Positions 1-9,338 of a stretch of DNA of 64,000 nucleotides are shown here, one piece after another. This DNA comes from Listeria swaminathanii (GTDB lineage Bacteria > Bacillota > Bacilli > Lactobacillales > Listeriaceae): assembly GCF_014229645.1 (NCBI RefSeq), contig NZ_JAATOD010000001.1, positions 992,001 through 1,056,000 of the forward strand. Reading direction: 5' to 3'. Within the stretch, counting starts at the first letter, position 1. Every line of letters begins with the position of its first letter. Position numbers and translations under genes: made by a program. A model generated the notes under the pieces. The model had not been told where the DNA came from. It saw only the letters and a list, made by a program, of their open reading frames with translations, and made no database searches.

Positions 1-1
1 T

Positions 2-1741
2 GGGATGCCTGTTGGGATGCACAAAACAGGTAAATCTACGGTAGAAGTTATTTTAACCGTACTTCATGCTGGTGGTAAATTTGGCCAAGAAGGCGGATAT
101 AAAACTAGTGGAGGACTCCACGGTGTTGGTTCATCCGTTGTAAATGCGCTCTCAGAATGGTTAGTTGTTACGATTAATCGTGATGGCGCAACCTATCAAC
201 AAAAATTTAAAGACGGCGGAAAGCCAGATGGAACACTGAAAAAAATCGGGAAATCAAAAGCTACTGGGACAACAATTCGCTTTAAACCAGATCCAGCGAT
301 TTTTCCAACTACTTCATTTAACTATGAAACATTATCTGAACGTCTAAGAGAATCTGCTTTCCTTTTAAAGGGCATGTTAATCGAATTAATTGATGAACGT
401 GTAGGTATGGCAGAGGCTTTCCACTTTGAAGAAGGTGTGAAAAACTTTGTTGAATACATTAATGAAGGCAAAGATGTACTTCATCCAGTTGCTAGCTTTG
501 AAGGAGAAAATGCGACCATTGAAGTAGAAATGGCGTTCCAATTCAATGATGGTTACTCTGAAAATATCTTGAGTTTCGTTAATAACGTTCGAACTCGCGG
601 GGCAGGTTCCCACGAATCAGGTATGAAAGCTGCTATGACACGGATTTTCAATGATTATGCTCGTCGGGTGAATCTTTTAAAAGAAAAAGATAAAAACCTC
701 GAAGGTAGCGATATTCGTGAAGGGTTATCCGCGGTACTTTCGATTCGTGTTCCAGAAAAAATTCTTCAATTCGAAGGACAAACGAAAGAAAAACTAGGGA
801 CGCAGGAAGCTCGTCAGGCTGTTGATGCTGTAGTGGCGGAACATTTAGCTTACTTCCTTGCTGAAAACCCAGAAACAAGCTCACTTCTTGTTAAAAAGGC
901 AGTTAAAGCCCGCGAAGCAAGAGAAGCTGCCAGAAAAGCGCGTGAAGAAACGCGTAATGGTAAGAAAAAGAAACGTTCCGAAACACTTCTTTCTGGAAAG
1001 TTAACGCCAGCGCAATCACGAAACCCTAACAAAAATGAACTTTACCTAGTCGAAGGAGACTCGGCGGGAGGATCAGCCAAACAAGGCCGAGACCGTCGTT
1101 TCCAAGCTATTTTGCCACTTCGAGGAAAAGTAATTAATACCGAAAAAGCAAAACTACAAGATATCTTAAAAAATGAAGAAATTAGTACGATTATCCATAC
1201 AGTTGGTGCGGGTGTTGGTACCGAGTTTGATGTCGAGGATTGTAACTATGATAAAGTAGTTATCATGACCGATGCGGATACCGATGGCGCCCACATTCAA
1301 GTATTGCTACTAACATTCTTCTATCGTTACATGCGTCCGCTTGTTGAAGCTGGTAAAGTATTCATTGCCTTACCACCACTTTACAAAGTCAGCCGCGGTT
1401 CCGGGAAAAAAGAAGTAATCGAATATGCCTGGACAGATGAAGAATTAGATTCTGCCATCCAAAAAATCGGTAAAGGCTACATGATCCAACGTTACAAAGG
1501 TCTTGGTGAGATGAATGCCGACCAACTTTGGGAAACAACGATGAATCCGGACACACGTACGTTAATTCGTGTGCGAGTGGACGATTCTGCGCGTGCTGAA
1601 CGCCGCGTGGCAACACTGATGGGTGATAAAGTAGAACCAAGACGTCAGTGGATTGAAAAGCATGTTGAGTTTTCTATGGAAGATAGCCAAAATATTTTAG
1701 AAAATGAAAACATGATGGTTGAGGAGGCGAAAGACATTTGA
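2..1741 (+). CDS. parE: DNA topoisomerase IV subunit B, 5'-truncated by window edge
   Basis: ATPase subunit of topoisomerase IV, which pairs with ParC to decatenate daughter chromosomes. The window opens inside the GHKL ATPase domain: the first full codon (GGG at 2) precedes MPVGMHKTGK, and the lid motif SGGLHGVGSSVVNALSE follows. About 580 residues are visible of a family length near 650, so roughly the first 75 residues lie outside. The C-terminal half carries the TOPRIM signatures EGDSAGGSAKQGRDR (near 1050-1095) and MTDADTDGAHIQ (near 1266-1300). A GyrB-specific insert is not seen, and the adjacent parC supports ParE over GyrB. The TGA stop overlaps the parC TTG start by 4 bases, indicating coupled translation. 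Confidence 0.97.
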   Translation, partial: GMPVGMHKTGKSTVEVILTVLHAGGKFGQEGGYKTSGGLHGVGSSVVNALSEWLVVTINRDGATYQQKFKDGGKPDGTLKKIGKSKATGTTIRFKPDPAIFPTTSFNYETLSERLRESAFLLKGMLIELIDERVGMAEAFHFEEGVKNFVEYINEGKDVLHPVASFEGENATIEVEMAFQFNDGYSENILSFVNNVRTRGAGSHESGMKAAMTRIFNDYARRVNLLKEKDKNLEGSDIREGLSAVLSIRVPEKILQFEGQTKEKLGTQEARQAVDAVVAEHLAYFLAENPETSSLLVKKAVKAREAREAARKAREETRNGKKKKRSETLLSGKLTPAQSRNPNKNELYLVEGDSAGGSAKQGRDRRFQAILPLRGKVINTEKAKLQDILKNEEISTIIHTVGAGVGTEFDVEDCNYDKVVIMTDADTDGAHIQVLLLTFFYRYMRPLVEAGKVFIALPPLYKVSRGSGKKEVIEYAWTDEELDSAIQKIGKGYMIQRYKGLGEMNADQLWETTMNPDTRTLIRVRVDDSARAERRVATLMGDKVEPRRQWIEKHVEFSMEDSQNILENENMMVEEAKDI

Positions 1742-4197
1742 CTAATCCAGAACAACATATCCAAGACTTAGCGCTAGAAGAAGTTATGGGCGACCGTTTT
1801 GGTAGATATAGTAAATATATTATTCAAGAACGTGCGCTTCCAGATGTTCGTGACGGACTGAAACCAGTACAACGTCGGATTTTATTCGCAATGAATGTCG
1901 AAGGAAATACATCCGAGAAAGGTTTCCGTAAATCTGCCAAAACAGTCGGAAACGTTATCGGTAATTACCATCCACATGGTGACTCTTCCGTTTATGAAGC
2001 AATGGTGCGGATGAGTCAAGACTGGAAAGTACGTAATATGCTGATTGAAATGCACGGAAATAACGGTAGTGTCGATGGTGATCCACCAGCTGCGATGCGT
2101 TATACCGAAGCTCGTCTTTCACCGATTTCAGCAGAATTACTACGCGATATCGAAAAAGAAACAGTCGATTTCATTCCTAACTTTGATGATACTTCCAGTG
2201 AGCCAACTGTTTTACCAGCGCGTTTTCCGAACCTTTTAGTCAATGGTTCTACTGGGATTTCCGCGGGTTATGCGACTGATATTCCGCCGCATAATTTAAC
2301 CGAAATCATTGAAGCTGTGATGAAACGATTAGATAGTCCGCTTTGCACAACCGATGATATTATGAAAATTGTCAAAGGCCCAGATTTCCCAACAGGTGGG
2401 ATTATTCAAGGGATTGACGGTATTCGTAAAGCATATCAAACGGGTAAAGGACGCGTTGTCGTTCGTTCCAAAACAGAAATTGAAGATATTCGTGGTGGCA
2501 GAAAACAAATTACCATTCACGAAATTCCTTATGAAGTGAATAAAGCTAATTTAGTGAAACGCATGGACGAACTTCGTATTGAGAAAAAAATTGAAGGTAT
2601 TTCAGAAGTACGTGATGAAACTGACCGTACAGGACTTCGTATTGCAGTGGAACTTAAAAAAGACGCTAATGCAGAAGGCGTACTGAATTACTTATTTAAA
2701 AATACAGATTTACAAGTGAGCTATAACTTCAATATGGTCGCTATCAATAGAAAACGTCCTGAGCTAATGGGAATTATTCCAATGCTTGACGCTTATATTG
2801 GGCACCAAAAAGAAATCATTACTAAGCGCTCCGAGTATGATATTCGCAGAGCACGCGCGCGCCAACATATTTTAGAAGGATTAATTAAAGCACTTTCTAT
2901 TTTAGATGAAGTCATTAAGTTAATCCGTGGCTCGAAAGATAAACGTGATGCGAAATTAAACTTACAAACAAACTATGATTTCAGCGAAAAACAAGCAGAA
3001 GCGATTGTATCTTTACAACTGTATCGTTTAACAAATACAGATATACATGAACTTCAAAGTGAAGCCGAATCTCTAGCAGAACAAATTAGTGTTCTGGAAA
3101 AAATCTTAGGTGATGAAGCAGAACTTATTGCTGTTCTAAAAGAAGAACTAGCAGAAATCAAGAAAAAATACAAAACTGCCCGCCGTACAGAAGTGCAAGC
3201 AGAAATCACTGAAATCAAAATCGACACGGAAGTACTTGTTGCTAACGAAGACGTGATTGTTTCTGTGACGAAAGAAGGCTATGTGAAACGTACAAGCCAA
3301 CGTTCTTACGCCGCTTCAAATGGTGCAGAACTAGCAATGAAAGAAGCCGATCATGCCATCTTTATTCAAAAAATGAATTCACTCGATTCGCTCTTGTTAT
3401 TCACGAGCAAAGGGAATTTCATTTATCGACCAGTGCATGAATTGCCAGATATTCGTTGGAAAAATCTCGGTGATCACGTTAGCCACTTGGCCAGCGATTT
3501 GTCAGCCGGTGAAGAAATTCGTTCTGCGATTGCAATTCAAGCCTTTACGGAAGAAAAACGATTTTTATTCGTTACCAAAAACGGCATGACCAAACAATCG
3601 GCTATCACGAATTACAAACCACAGCGCTATTCTAAGTCAATGATGGCAATTAAGCTAAAAGATGATGATGAGCTGTTAAGTGTTCATTTGATTGATGGCA
3701 CAGAAGATATTTTCTTAGCAACAAAAAATGGTTACGGTCTTCGCTATTCCATTACTGAAATCCCAGAGTCCGGCGCAAGAACGGCCGGCGTAAAAGCGAT
3801 TAACTTAAAACAAGAGGATATCGTCATCGGCGGGGTTGTCATCGCCCAGAACGAACAAAAACATATCCTTCTCGCAACACAACGAGGTTCACTTAAACAA
3901 ATGAAAGCAAGTGAATTCGAACCAATTTCTAGAGCAAAACGTGGCTTACTAATGTTACGCGAGCTGAAAAGTAATCCGCATCGTTTCATAGGCTTAACGC
4001 TTGCTGATAATAACGACCATTTATTTATTGAAACAAATACAGATCAAGTAGTCGAAATAGACGTCAATAATCTACGGATAACAGATCGCTATTCCAACGG
4101 CTCGTTTGTGTTAGATGAAACAATGGAAGGGGAACCAACATCTATCTGGTTAGCAATCCCCGAAATTAAAGATACAACAGACGCAAAAGACGAATAA
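1738..4197 (+). CDS. parC: DNA topoisomerase IV subunit A
   Basis: Breakage-reunion subunit of topoisomerase IV, 819 aa. The start is TTG at 1738, overlapping the parE stop, with the Shine-Dalgarno GAGGAGG at 1721. The catalytic tyrosine is Tyr122 in AAMRYTEARLS. The quinolone-resistance region YHPHGDSSVYEAM has Ser83 and Glu87 at the positions equivalent to E. coli Ser80 and Glu84, so it looks wild type. The C-terminal half carries degenerate beta-pinwheel blades and has no GyrA box, which supports ParC. It forms a two-gene operon with parE and ends at an intrinsic terminator. Confidence 0.98.
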   Translation: MTNPEQHIQDLALEEVMGDRFGRYSKYIIQERALPDVRDGLKPVQRRILFAMNVEGNTSEKGFRKSAKTVGNVIGNYHPHGDSSVYEAMVRMSQDWKVRNMLIEMHGNNGSVDGDPPAAMRYTEARLSPISAELLRDIEKETVDFIPNFDDTSSEPTVLPARFPNLLVNGSTGISAGYATDIPPHNLTEIIEAVMKRLDSPLCTTDDIMKIVKGPDFPTGGIIQGIDGIRKAYQTGKGRVVVRSKTEIEDIRGGRKQITIHEIPYEVNKANLVKRMDELRIEKKIEGISEVRDETDRTGLRIAVELKKDANAEGVLNYLFKNTDLQVSYNFNMVAINRKRPELMGIIPMLDAYIGHQKEIITKRSEYDIRRARARQHILEGLIKALSILDEVIKLIRGSKDKRDAKLNLQTNYDFSEKQAEAIVSLQLYRLTNTDIHELQSEAESLAEQISVLEKILGDEAELIAVLKEELAEIKKKYKTARRTEVQAEITEIKIDTEVLVANEDVIVSVTKEGYVKRTSQRSYAASNGAELAMKEADHAIFIQKMNSLDSLLLFTSKGNFIYRPVHELPDIRWKNLGDHVSHLASDLSAGEEIRSAIAIQAFTEEKRFLFVTKNGMTKQSAITNYKPQRYSKSMMAIKLKDDDELLSVHLIDGTEDIFLATKNGYGLRYSITEIPESGARTAGVKAINLKQEDIVIGGVVIAQNEQKHILLATQRGSLKQMKASEFEPISRAKRGLLMLRELKSNPHRFIGLTLADNNDHLFIETNTDQVVEIDVNNLRITDRYSNGSFVLDETMEGEPTSIWLAIPEIKDTTDAKDE

Positions 4198-4204
4198 TCA
4201 TAAA

Positions 4205-4244
4205 AAGAGTTCTTGTATAGAAATATGCAAGGATTCTTTTTTTT
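4205..4244 (+). terminator. Terminator after parC
   Basis: Imperfect stem with G-U pairs (left arm 4205-4218, right arm 4225-4238), followed by an uninterrupted T run to about 4244. Confidence 0.75.
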
Positions 4245-4252
4245 GATATAAT
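4244..4252 (+). promoter_or_regulatory. Extended -10 promoter of luxS
   Basis: TGATATAAT is an extended -10 (TGn plus a perfect TATAAT) at the end of the parC terminator T run and 27 nt before the luxS start. No good -35 is visible, which suits an extended -10 promoter. Confidence 0.5.
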
Positions 4253-4278
4253 GACAAAGAATAAGAGGAGGGAAACGC

Positions 4279-4746
4279 ATGGCAGAAAAAATGAATGTAG
4301 AAAGTTTTAATTTAGACCATACGAAAGTAAAAGCACCTTTTGTGAGACTAGCGGGAACGAAAGTTGGCATCCACGGAGATGAAATTTACAAATATGATGT
4401 TCGTTTTAAACAACCCAATAAAGAACATATGGAAATGCCCGCGCTTCACTCTTTGGAGCATTTGATGGCTGAGCTTGCGAGAAACCACACTGATAAATTA
4501 GTCGATATTAGTCCGATGGGATGCCAAACAGGATTTTATGTTTCGCTTATCAACCATAGCGACTATGATGATGTTCTAGAAATCATCGCTACTACATTAA
4601 CTGATGTAATCCAGGCAACAGAAGTTCCAGCTTGTAATGAAGTCCAATGTGGCTGGGCAGCAAGCCATAGCCTAGAAGGTGCAAAAGCTCTAGCATCCGA
4701 ATTTTTAGCTAAAAGAAGCGAATGGAAAAATGTATTTGCTGAATAA
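4279..4746 (+). CDS. luxS: S-ribosylhomocysteine lyase (autoinducer-2 synthase)
   Basis: Cleaves S-ribosylhomocysteine to homocysteine and the AI-2 precursor DPD, recycling the activated methyl cycle. It is a cytosolic metalloenzyme of 155 aa, the usual family length. The metal-binding residues are visible as His57 and His61 in HSLEH and Cys124 in EVQCGW; Cys82 in MGCQTGF matches the catalytic cysteine. A strong GAGGAGGG Shine-Dalgarno lies 8 nt upstream. The gene stands alone between two intrinsic terminators, so it is probably monocistronic. Confidence 0.98.
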   Translation: MAEKMNVESFNLDHTKVKAPFVRLAGTKVGIHGDEIYKYDVRFKQPNKEHMEMPALHSLEHLMAELARNHTDKLVDISPMGCQTGFYVSLINHSDYDDVLEIIATTLTDVIQATEVPACNEVQCGWAASHSLEGAKALASEFLAKRSEWKNVFAE

Positions 4747-4754
4747 GAATAAGT

Positions 4755-4788
4755 GCACCTACCTGTATATAGAGGTAGGTGCTTTTTA
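4755..4788 (+). terminator. Terminator after luxS
   Basis: Perfect 10-bp stem (GCACCTACCT at 4755-4764, AGGTAGGTGC at 4773-4782), 8-nt loop, then a T run. Confidence 0.92.
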
Positions 4789-4971
4789 ATAGAGAATATA
4801 AATGTTAATAAAATCACTTTTTTGGAAGCGCATTCTTTAAAAAAGTCACATTTCCGACATATTATCTGATATTTTGGTACCACGCGAAATACCATGGAAA
4901 GCCAGCATGTAGAGCCATTTCTCTTATTTATAATCATTATTAATTAAGCATATGATTAATTTGTCTAAGAA

Positions 4972-5017
4972 TGTTCACAATTTGTCCATTGGTATATACC
5001 ACGATTGAGTATATAAT
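4972..5017 (+). promoter_or_regulatory. Promoter of first LRR/LPXTG gene with conserved upstream box
   Basis: -35 TTGGTA (4989-4994), 17-nt spacer, -10 TATAAT (5012-5017). TGTTCACAA (4972-4980) lies 8 nt before the -35. The same box at the same spacing precedes all four paralogues. Apart from the luxS terminator, this promoter and a GTCACA copy at 4845-4850, nothing else was recognised in the non-coding stretch 4747-5096. Confidence 0.75.
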
Positions 5018-5096
5018 TTAGTCATTGAGGCAAGCGAATAGCTGCTTTAAGGGATTCTAATGTAACTAATATGATTAGAGAGAGGAACAGCATAAG

Positions 5097-6896
5097 ATGT
5101 CTATCAAATCTAAAATAATTAAAATTGGAGTTTGTAGTGTAATGGTACTCGTGCCACTTTCACAAACTTCTTTGCCGAGTTTTGCCGTTGAGGAAACAGG
5201 GACAGATACAGGAGTAAACAATATTAATATTCCTGATCCAGTATTAAAAGCTACGTTGAATAGTAATTTAGGTGCAGCAAGTACAGCTGATATTACTGAA
5301 GCTCAGATGTTGACTCTTACTGGTCTAAATCTAAGCGGTAATATTACTGACTTAACAGGACTTGAATATGCAAAAAACTTAAATATGCTAACTATCTCAG
5401 ATATAAATGCAGGTAGCTATGCACCGGTAGCGCAATTAACTAATTTAGAACACTTAATTATTTCAGGTTCTAATGTAACTTCAAGTATGATACCAGACTT
5501 AACAGGGGTAACAGGATTAAAAAACTTGAGTATAACCAATGCTAGCTTAGATAATTCCGTTTACTCTAAAATAAATAATATTCCCAATTTAGCTACCCTT
5601 AATTTAACTGGTAATAAAAATATCACTAATATTACAAACCTTAAAAATTTACCTAATCTATCTACTTTAATTGTAGAAAATTGTCAGATTGCTGATTATA
5701 AAGGTGTAGAAGATTTCCCAAGACTAACAAATTTTAGTGGTGGGAAACAAGCTTTTGAATCGCAAGAAGTGACAGCAATCAAGAGCAATACCCTTAATTA
5801 TGATGCAAAAGCGCAAACAATGTTTGTTCCTTTTAGTTTATTGACACCAAATTCTTTAACCAATTTCGATGGTTCCAAGATCAATCCTTCCTTTAAACTC
5901 TATGAATATGAAGTGGAATTGAACAGTGGGGCTGTTGCTGATAGTAAGATGACAGCTTCGGCTGAAGGGGTAACAATTAACGGCGTTACTCCAGCTGATT
6001 TTGACCAAATTGAAAATCTTTCTGTCTACGCATTATTTGATGTTAGAAAAGCAACAAAACCTGCTAACTTAACAGCAGGTAGCTATAGTATTAGTAACTC
6101 TTCAGTAAAAGGGAAATTTACGGTTGATCATTCTGTAAGTATTACAGCTGAGGATAACATCTCTTATATAGCTGGTGAAACAGTCACACCAGAAAAATTC
6201 CTAACAGATATTAACGCAGATGCCAATGGTCCGACAGTTACAAGCGACGTTGCAGAAAAAGTCGATTTTACAAAAGCTGGAACATATACTGTTACACTTA
6301 ACGCAGAAAATTCAACAGGTGTTAAAAGTGAACCAATGCAAGTAACAGTTACCATCATTGCAAAAACAGCCATCACAGCTGACCCAGAAGTATCATATGA
6401 GCTTGATGAAGCAAAAACAGAAGCTGAATTTTTGGCTGATATTAAAGCAACGACAAATGATGAAACTGCAATTACAAGTGATTTTGCTACTGTAGTAGAC
6501 TTTACAAAAGCTGGGGAGTATACAGTTACATTAAATGCAGAATCAGATGTCCAAAAAGCAGATTCACTTACTGTAAAAGTAAAAATCAATGAAAAACCAG
6601 TAGAACCAGTGATACCAACACCAGATCCAGATCCGACACCAGACCCAGATCCAACACCAGATCCAGACGATCCAACGACGGATCCGGATAATCCAGAACC
6701 AACGCCTGCAACAGGTAAAGCTAGTCAATCTGGTGGTTTAACAAGGAAATCCACAAAGTCTGGAGCTTCTTATTCAGCTCAAGCAACTAGCAATACAATA
6801 AAATTACCAAAAACAGGGGATTCGTTACCAGCAACAGGCGTAGTCATGGGATTCTTAGTCTTAGGATTAGGCGTTATGATTGCTCGTAAAAAATAG
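5097..6896 (+). CDS. LPXTG-anchored leucine-rich-repeat surface protein (internalin-like), paralogue 1
   Basis: Secreted, sortase-anchored surface protein of 599 aa, probably adhesive; ligand unknown. The order is: signal peptide 1-30 (cleavage after LPSFA), an internalin-like cap, irregular leucine-rich repeats from about 72 to 210, an Ig-like linker, two tandem domains of about 75 residues starting near 346 and 422 (LapB/Ig-like repeat type, ending in FTKAGTYTVTLNAE-like strands), an acidic proline-rich wall spacer (PDPDPTPDPD), then LPKTG at 570, a membrane helix and a positive tail. It resembles the Listeria lmo1289/lmo1290 family. It is the first of four tandem paralogues, each with its own promoter. 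No terminator follows it, unlike the other three. Confidence 0.9.
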   Translation: MSIKSKIIKIGVCSVMVLVPLSQTSLPSFAVEETGTDTGVNNINIPDPVLKATLNSNLGAASTADITEAQMLTLTGLNLSGNITDLTGLEYAKNLNMLTISDINAGSYAPVAQLTNLEHLIISGSNVTSSMIPDLTGVTGLKNLSITNASLDNSVYSKINNIPNLATLNLTGNKNITNITNLKNLPNLSTLIVENCQIADYKGVEDFPRLTNFSGGKQAFESQEVTAIKSNTLNYDAKAQTMFVPFSLLTPNSLTNFDGSKINPSFKLYEYEVELNSGAVADSKMTASAEGVTINGVTPADFDQIENLSVYALFDVRKATKPANLTAGSYSISNSSVKGKFTVDHSVSITAEDNISYIAGETVTPEKFLTDINADANGPTVTSDVAEKVDFTKAGTYTVTLNAENSTGVKSEPMQVTVTIIAKTAITADPEVSYELDEAKTEAEFLADIKATTNDETAITSDFATVVDFTKAGEYTVTLNAESDVQKADSLTVKVKINEKPVEPVIPTPDPDPTPDPDPTPDPDDPTTDPDNPEPTPATGKASQSGGLTRKSTKSGASYSAQATSNTIKLPKTGDSLPATGVVMGFLVLGLGVMIARKK

Positions 6897-7074
6897 ATAA
6901 AAAAACCAAGTAGATAAATTATTCATATTCAAAATTGTTTTAGCGAAGAATTTTGGCTTATAAGGAGGGGGAGCTAGTAATCAAAGCATTTTTTCTTATA
7001 GGTCACAGTTCTTCGTATTTTTAAACAATTTTTTCAGATTTATAAGGCTTTATTGATTCGGAAAACCATTAAAA

Positions 7075-7118
7075 TGTCACAAAATAGTTGTTGCAATGGA
7101 AGCCTCCGAAGATATAAT
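7075..7118 (+). promoter_or_regulatory. Promoter of second LRR/LPXTG gene
   Basis: -35 TTGCAA (7091-7096), 16-nt spacer, -10 TATAAT (7113-7118). TGTCACAA (7075-7082) occupies the place of the conserved TGT-CACA box, again 8 nt before the -35. The intergenic stretch also holds an orphan Shine-Dalgarno-like AAGGAGGGGG (6962-6971) with no usable start codon after it. Confidence 0.7.
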
Positions 7119-7195
7119 CTGCTTATTTGATTGGAACTAGCCATTCCAAGGACGTTTAATAATAAGTAACTTGATAATAGAAAGGAACAACCAAG

Positions 7196-8968
7196 ATGAC
7201 AATCAAATCTAAAATTATGAAAATCGGAATTTGTAGCGTGATGGTACTCGTACCACTTTCTCAAACTGCTTTACCAAGTTTTGCTGCAGAAGAAGTAGGA
7301 GAAGAAGTAAGTTCAGATATTGTGAACATTCCAGATTCAGCCTTAAGAGCGCAACTAAATCAAATAATCGGCCAACCAGCCGCAGCGGATATTACCAAAT
7401 CGCAACTAACAGGTTTTAGGACCTTGAGCTTAAACTCTGGTATTACAGACTTCACAGGACTTGAATATGCAACTAACCTGGAAACTTTAACATTGAACAG
7501 CGTTAATGCAACTAACTATACAGCTATAGGACAGTTAAAAACGTTAAAAACTTTATGGGTTCAAAATTCTAATGTAACTTCCAGCTCAATGCCTGATCTA
7601 AATGGTTTAACTAATTTAGAAAGTCTAGACCTAAGCAATAACAAGTTAGATGATTCCGCTTATGCGAAATTTAATCAGCTATCCAGTTTAACTGATCTTA
7701 ATTTATCCGGTAATAAAGGACTTACTAGTGTAAGCGAGCTTCAAAGTTTGTCTAATCTAACAAAATTAAATCTAAATAATTGCCAAGTATCTGATTTTAG
7801 AGGTATAGAAAATCTCTCGCATCTTACGAGTTTAACCTCAACAGGGGCCCAGTTTATACCATCGGAAGTGCTGGAAATTAAGAGCAGTACCCTTAAGTAT
7901 GACGCCAAACAACAAACCATGTTTGTTCCATTTGACATCATGACACCGAGCCATATAACCAACTATGACGGTTCGGAAGTTAATCCAGCATATAAAACAA
8001 TGGCTTATCGACTTATATTAAATGATGAGGACATTGATTACGATAGAATAACAGGTATGCCGGATGGTTTATCAATCACAGGTGTGACCCCAGCAGAGTT
8101 TGACCAAATTGAAACATTAACTTTATGGACTACGTTTGATTCTAAAGAAGTAAAAACACCGCCTAATTTAGCCGGAGGAACATTTAATGTTAGTGGATCA
8201 GGCATGCAAGATTTTACTGTCGACCATTCAGCCATAATTACAGCAGAAGAGAATATTTCCTACGTAGCAGGCGGAGCAGTCACACCAGAAAAATTCTTAG
8301 CAGATATTAAAGCAGATGCGAACGGTGCAACAGTTACTAGTGACGTGGCAGAAAAAGTTGATTTTGCTAAAGCTGGAACGTATACCGTCACGTTGAATGC
8401 AACCAATTCACTAGGTGTGCAAGCTGAACCAGTTCAAGTGACAGTGACAATCATTGAAAAAACAGTTATCACTGCTGATCCAGAAATCACTTACAATCTA
8501 AATGAAGCAAAAACAGAAGCAGAATTCTTGGCAGAAATTAAAGCAGCAACAAATGATGAAACTGCAATTACCAGTGATTTCGCCACTGCAGTAGATTTCA
8601 CCAAAGCAGGCGAATACACAGTAACACTCAATGCAGAATCTGATGTACAAAAAGCAGATCCACTTACTGTAAAAGTAAAAGTAAGCGAAAAAGCACCAGA
8701 TCCAGAACCAACGCCAAATCCAGAAACACCATCTGATGAACCTGTTCAGTCTTCTGATTCCGTAGATGACCCAAGCAATAATGAAGTAGAAAAAGCAGTG
8801 GAATCAGCGGACTCAGCGGATTCAGCAGACCCTGTAGTATCTATTTCCGCTCAAGCAACTACAAATACAGTGAAATTACCAAAAACAGGTGACTCACTAC
8901 CAGCAACTGGTGTAGTCGTAGGATTCTTAGTCTTAGGGCTAGGCGTTATGATTGCACGTAAAAAATAA
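7196..8968 (+). CDS. LPXTG-anchored leucine-rich-repeat surface protein (internalin-like), paralogue 2
   Basis: 590-aa paralogue with the same architecture: a near-identical signal peptide (MTIKSKIMKIGICSVMVLVP), an internalin-type cap, leucine-rich repeats such as LTNLESLDLSNNKLDDSAY, two tandem LapB/Ig-like domains, a proline/acidic and SADSADSAD-containing spacer, and LPKTGDSLPATG followed by a membrane helix and ARKK. The LRR face differs most from its neighbours, while the signal, repeat and anchor parts are nearly shared, so ligand specificity may differ. The start ATG at 7196 has AAAGGAAC upstream. It has its own promoter and terminator, so it is likely monocistronic. Confidence 0.9.
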   Translation: MTIKSKIMKIGICSVMVLVPLSQTALPSFAAEEVGEEVSSDIVNIPDSALRAQLNQIIGQPAAADITKSQLTGFRTLSLNSGITDFTGLEYATNLETLTLNSVNATNYTAIGQLKTLKTLWVQNSNVTSSSMPDLNGLTNLESLDLSNNKLDDSAYAKFNQLSSLTDLNLSGNKGLTSVSELQSLSNLTKLNLNNCQVSDFRGIENLSHLTSLTSTGAQFIPSEVLEIKSSTLKYDAKQQTMFVPFDIMTPSHITNYDGSEVNPAYKTMAYRLILNDEDIDYDRITGMPDGLSITGVTPAEFDQIETLTLWTTFDSKEVKTPPNLAGGTFNVSGSGMQDFTVDHSAIITAEENISYVAGGAVTPEKFLADIKADANGATVTSDVAEKVDFAKAGTYTVTLNATNSLGVQAEPVQVTVTIIEKTVITADPEITYNLNEAKTEAEFLAEIKAATNDETAITSDFATAVDFTKAGEYTVTLNAESDVQKADPLTVKVKVSEKAPDPEPTPNPETPSDEPVQSSDSVDDPSNNEVEKAVESADSADSADPVVSISAQATTNTVKLPKTGDSLPATGVVVGFLVLGLGVMIARKK

Positions 8969-8972
8969 ATAA

Positions 8973-9008
8973 AAAACTATTCGCTCTACATTGAGCGAAT
9001 AGTTTTTT
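8973..9008 (+). terminator. Terminator after second LRR/LPXTG gene
   Basis: Strong stem AACTATTCGCTC / GAGCGAATAGTT (loop 8987-8992) followed by T6. It is related in sequence to the terminators of paralogues 3 and 4. Confidence 0.92.
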
Positions 9009-9223
9009 ATGAATCAAGATGTGCTTTTAGTCGGATAATGAGTATCTATGTATACCTTAAAGAACGAAAAACAAAAGCATCTTGCTGGAAAAAGTCACAA
9101 TTTAGTCACATTTTATGAATCGTATAGTACTGGATAGAATACTAGATGAATAGATGGTTTCTTCTGATTTTTGATTTCTTAAATCGTTTTTATGATTTAT
9201 TTATGGGTGAAATCATCAAGGAA

Positions 9224-9269
9224 TGTTCACAAAATGGCTATTGGTATTTATAATCGATGGGTATATAAT
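9224..9269 (+). promoter_or_regulatory. Promoter of third LRR/LPXTG gene
   Basis: -35 TTGGTA (9241-9246), 17-nt spacer, -10 TATAAT (9264-9269), with TGTTCACAA at 9224-9232, 8 nt before the -35. Two GTCACA copies lie at 9094-9099 and 9104-9109. Nothing else was recognised in the non-coding stretch 9009-9338. Confidence 0.75.
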
Positions 9270-9338
9270 TTAAAAGGTTAGACTAGTGTTTAGCTGTTTT
9301 AAGATAATCAACTTGATAAAAGAGAGGAACAACAAAAG

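Noticed and set aside
4790..5096. PrfA box upstream of the internalin-like genes
   Set aside because: No TTAACA-NN-TGTTAA-like palindrome was found in front of any of the four genes.
6610..6720. Short tandem repeats in the LPXTG genes that could suggest a CRISPR-like array
   Set aside because: They are in frame and encode PDPDPTPDPD wall-spacer repeats; there are no unique spacers.
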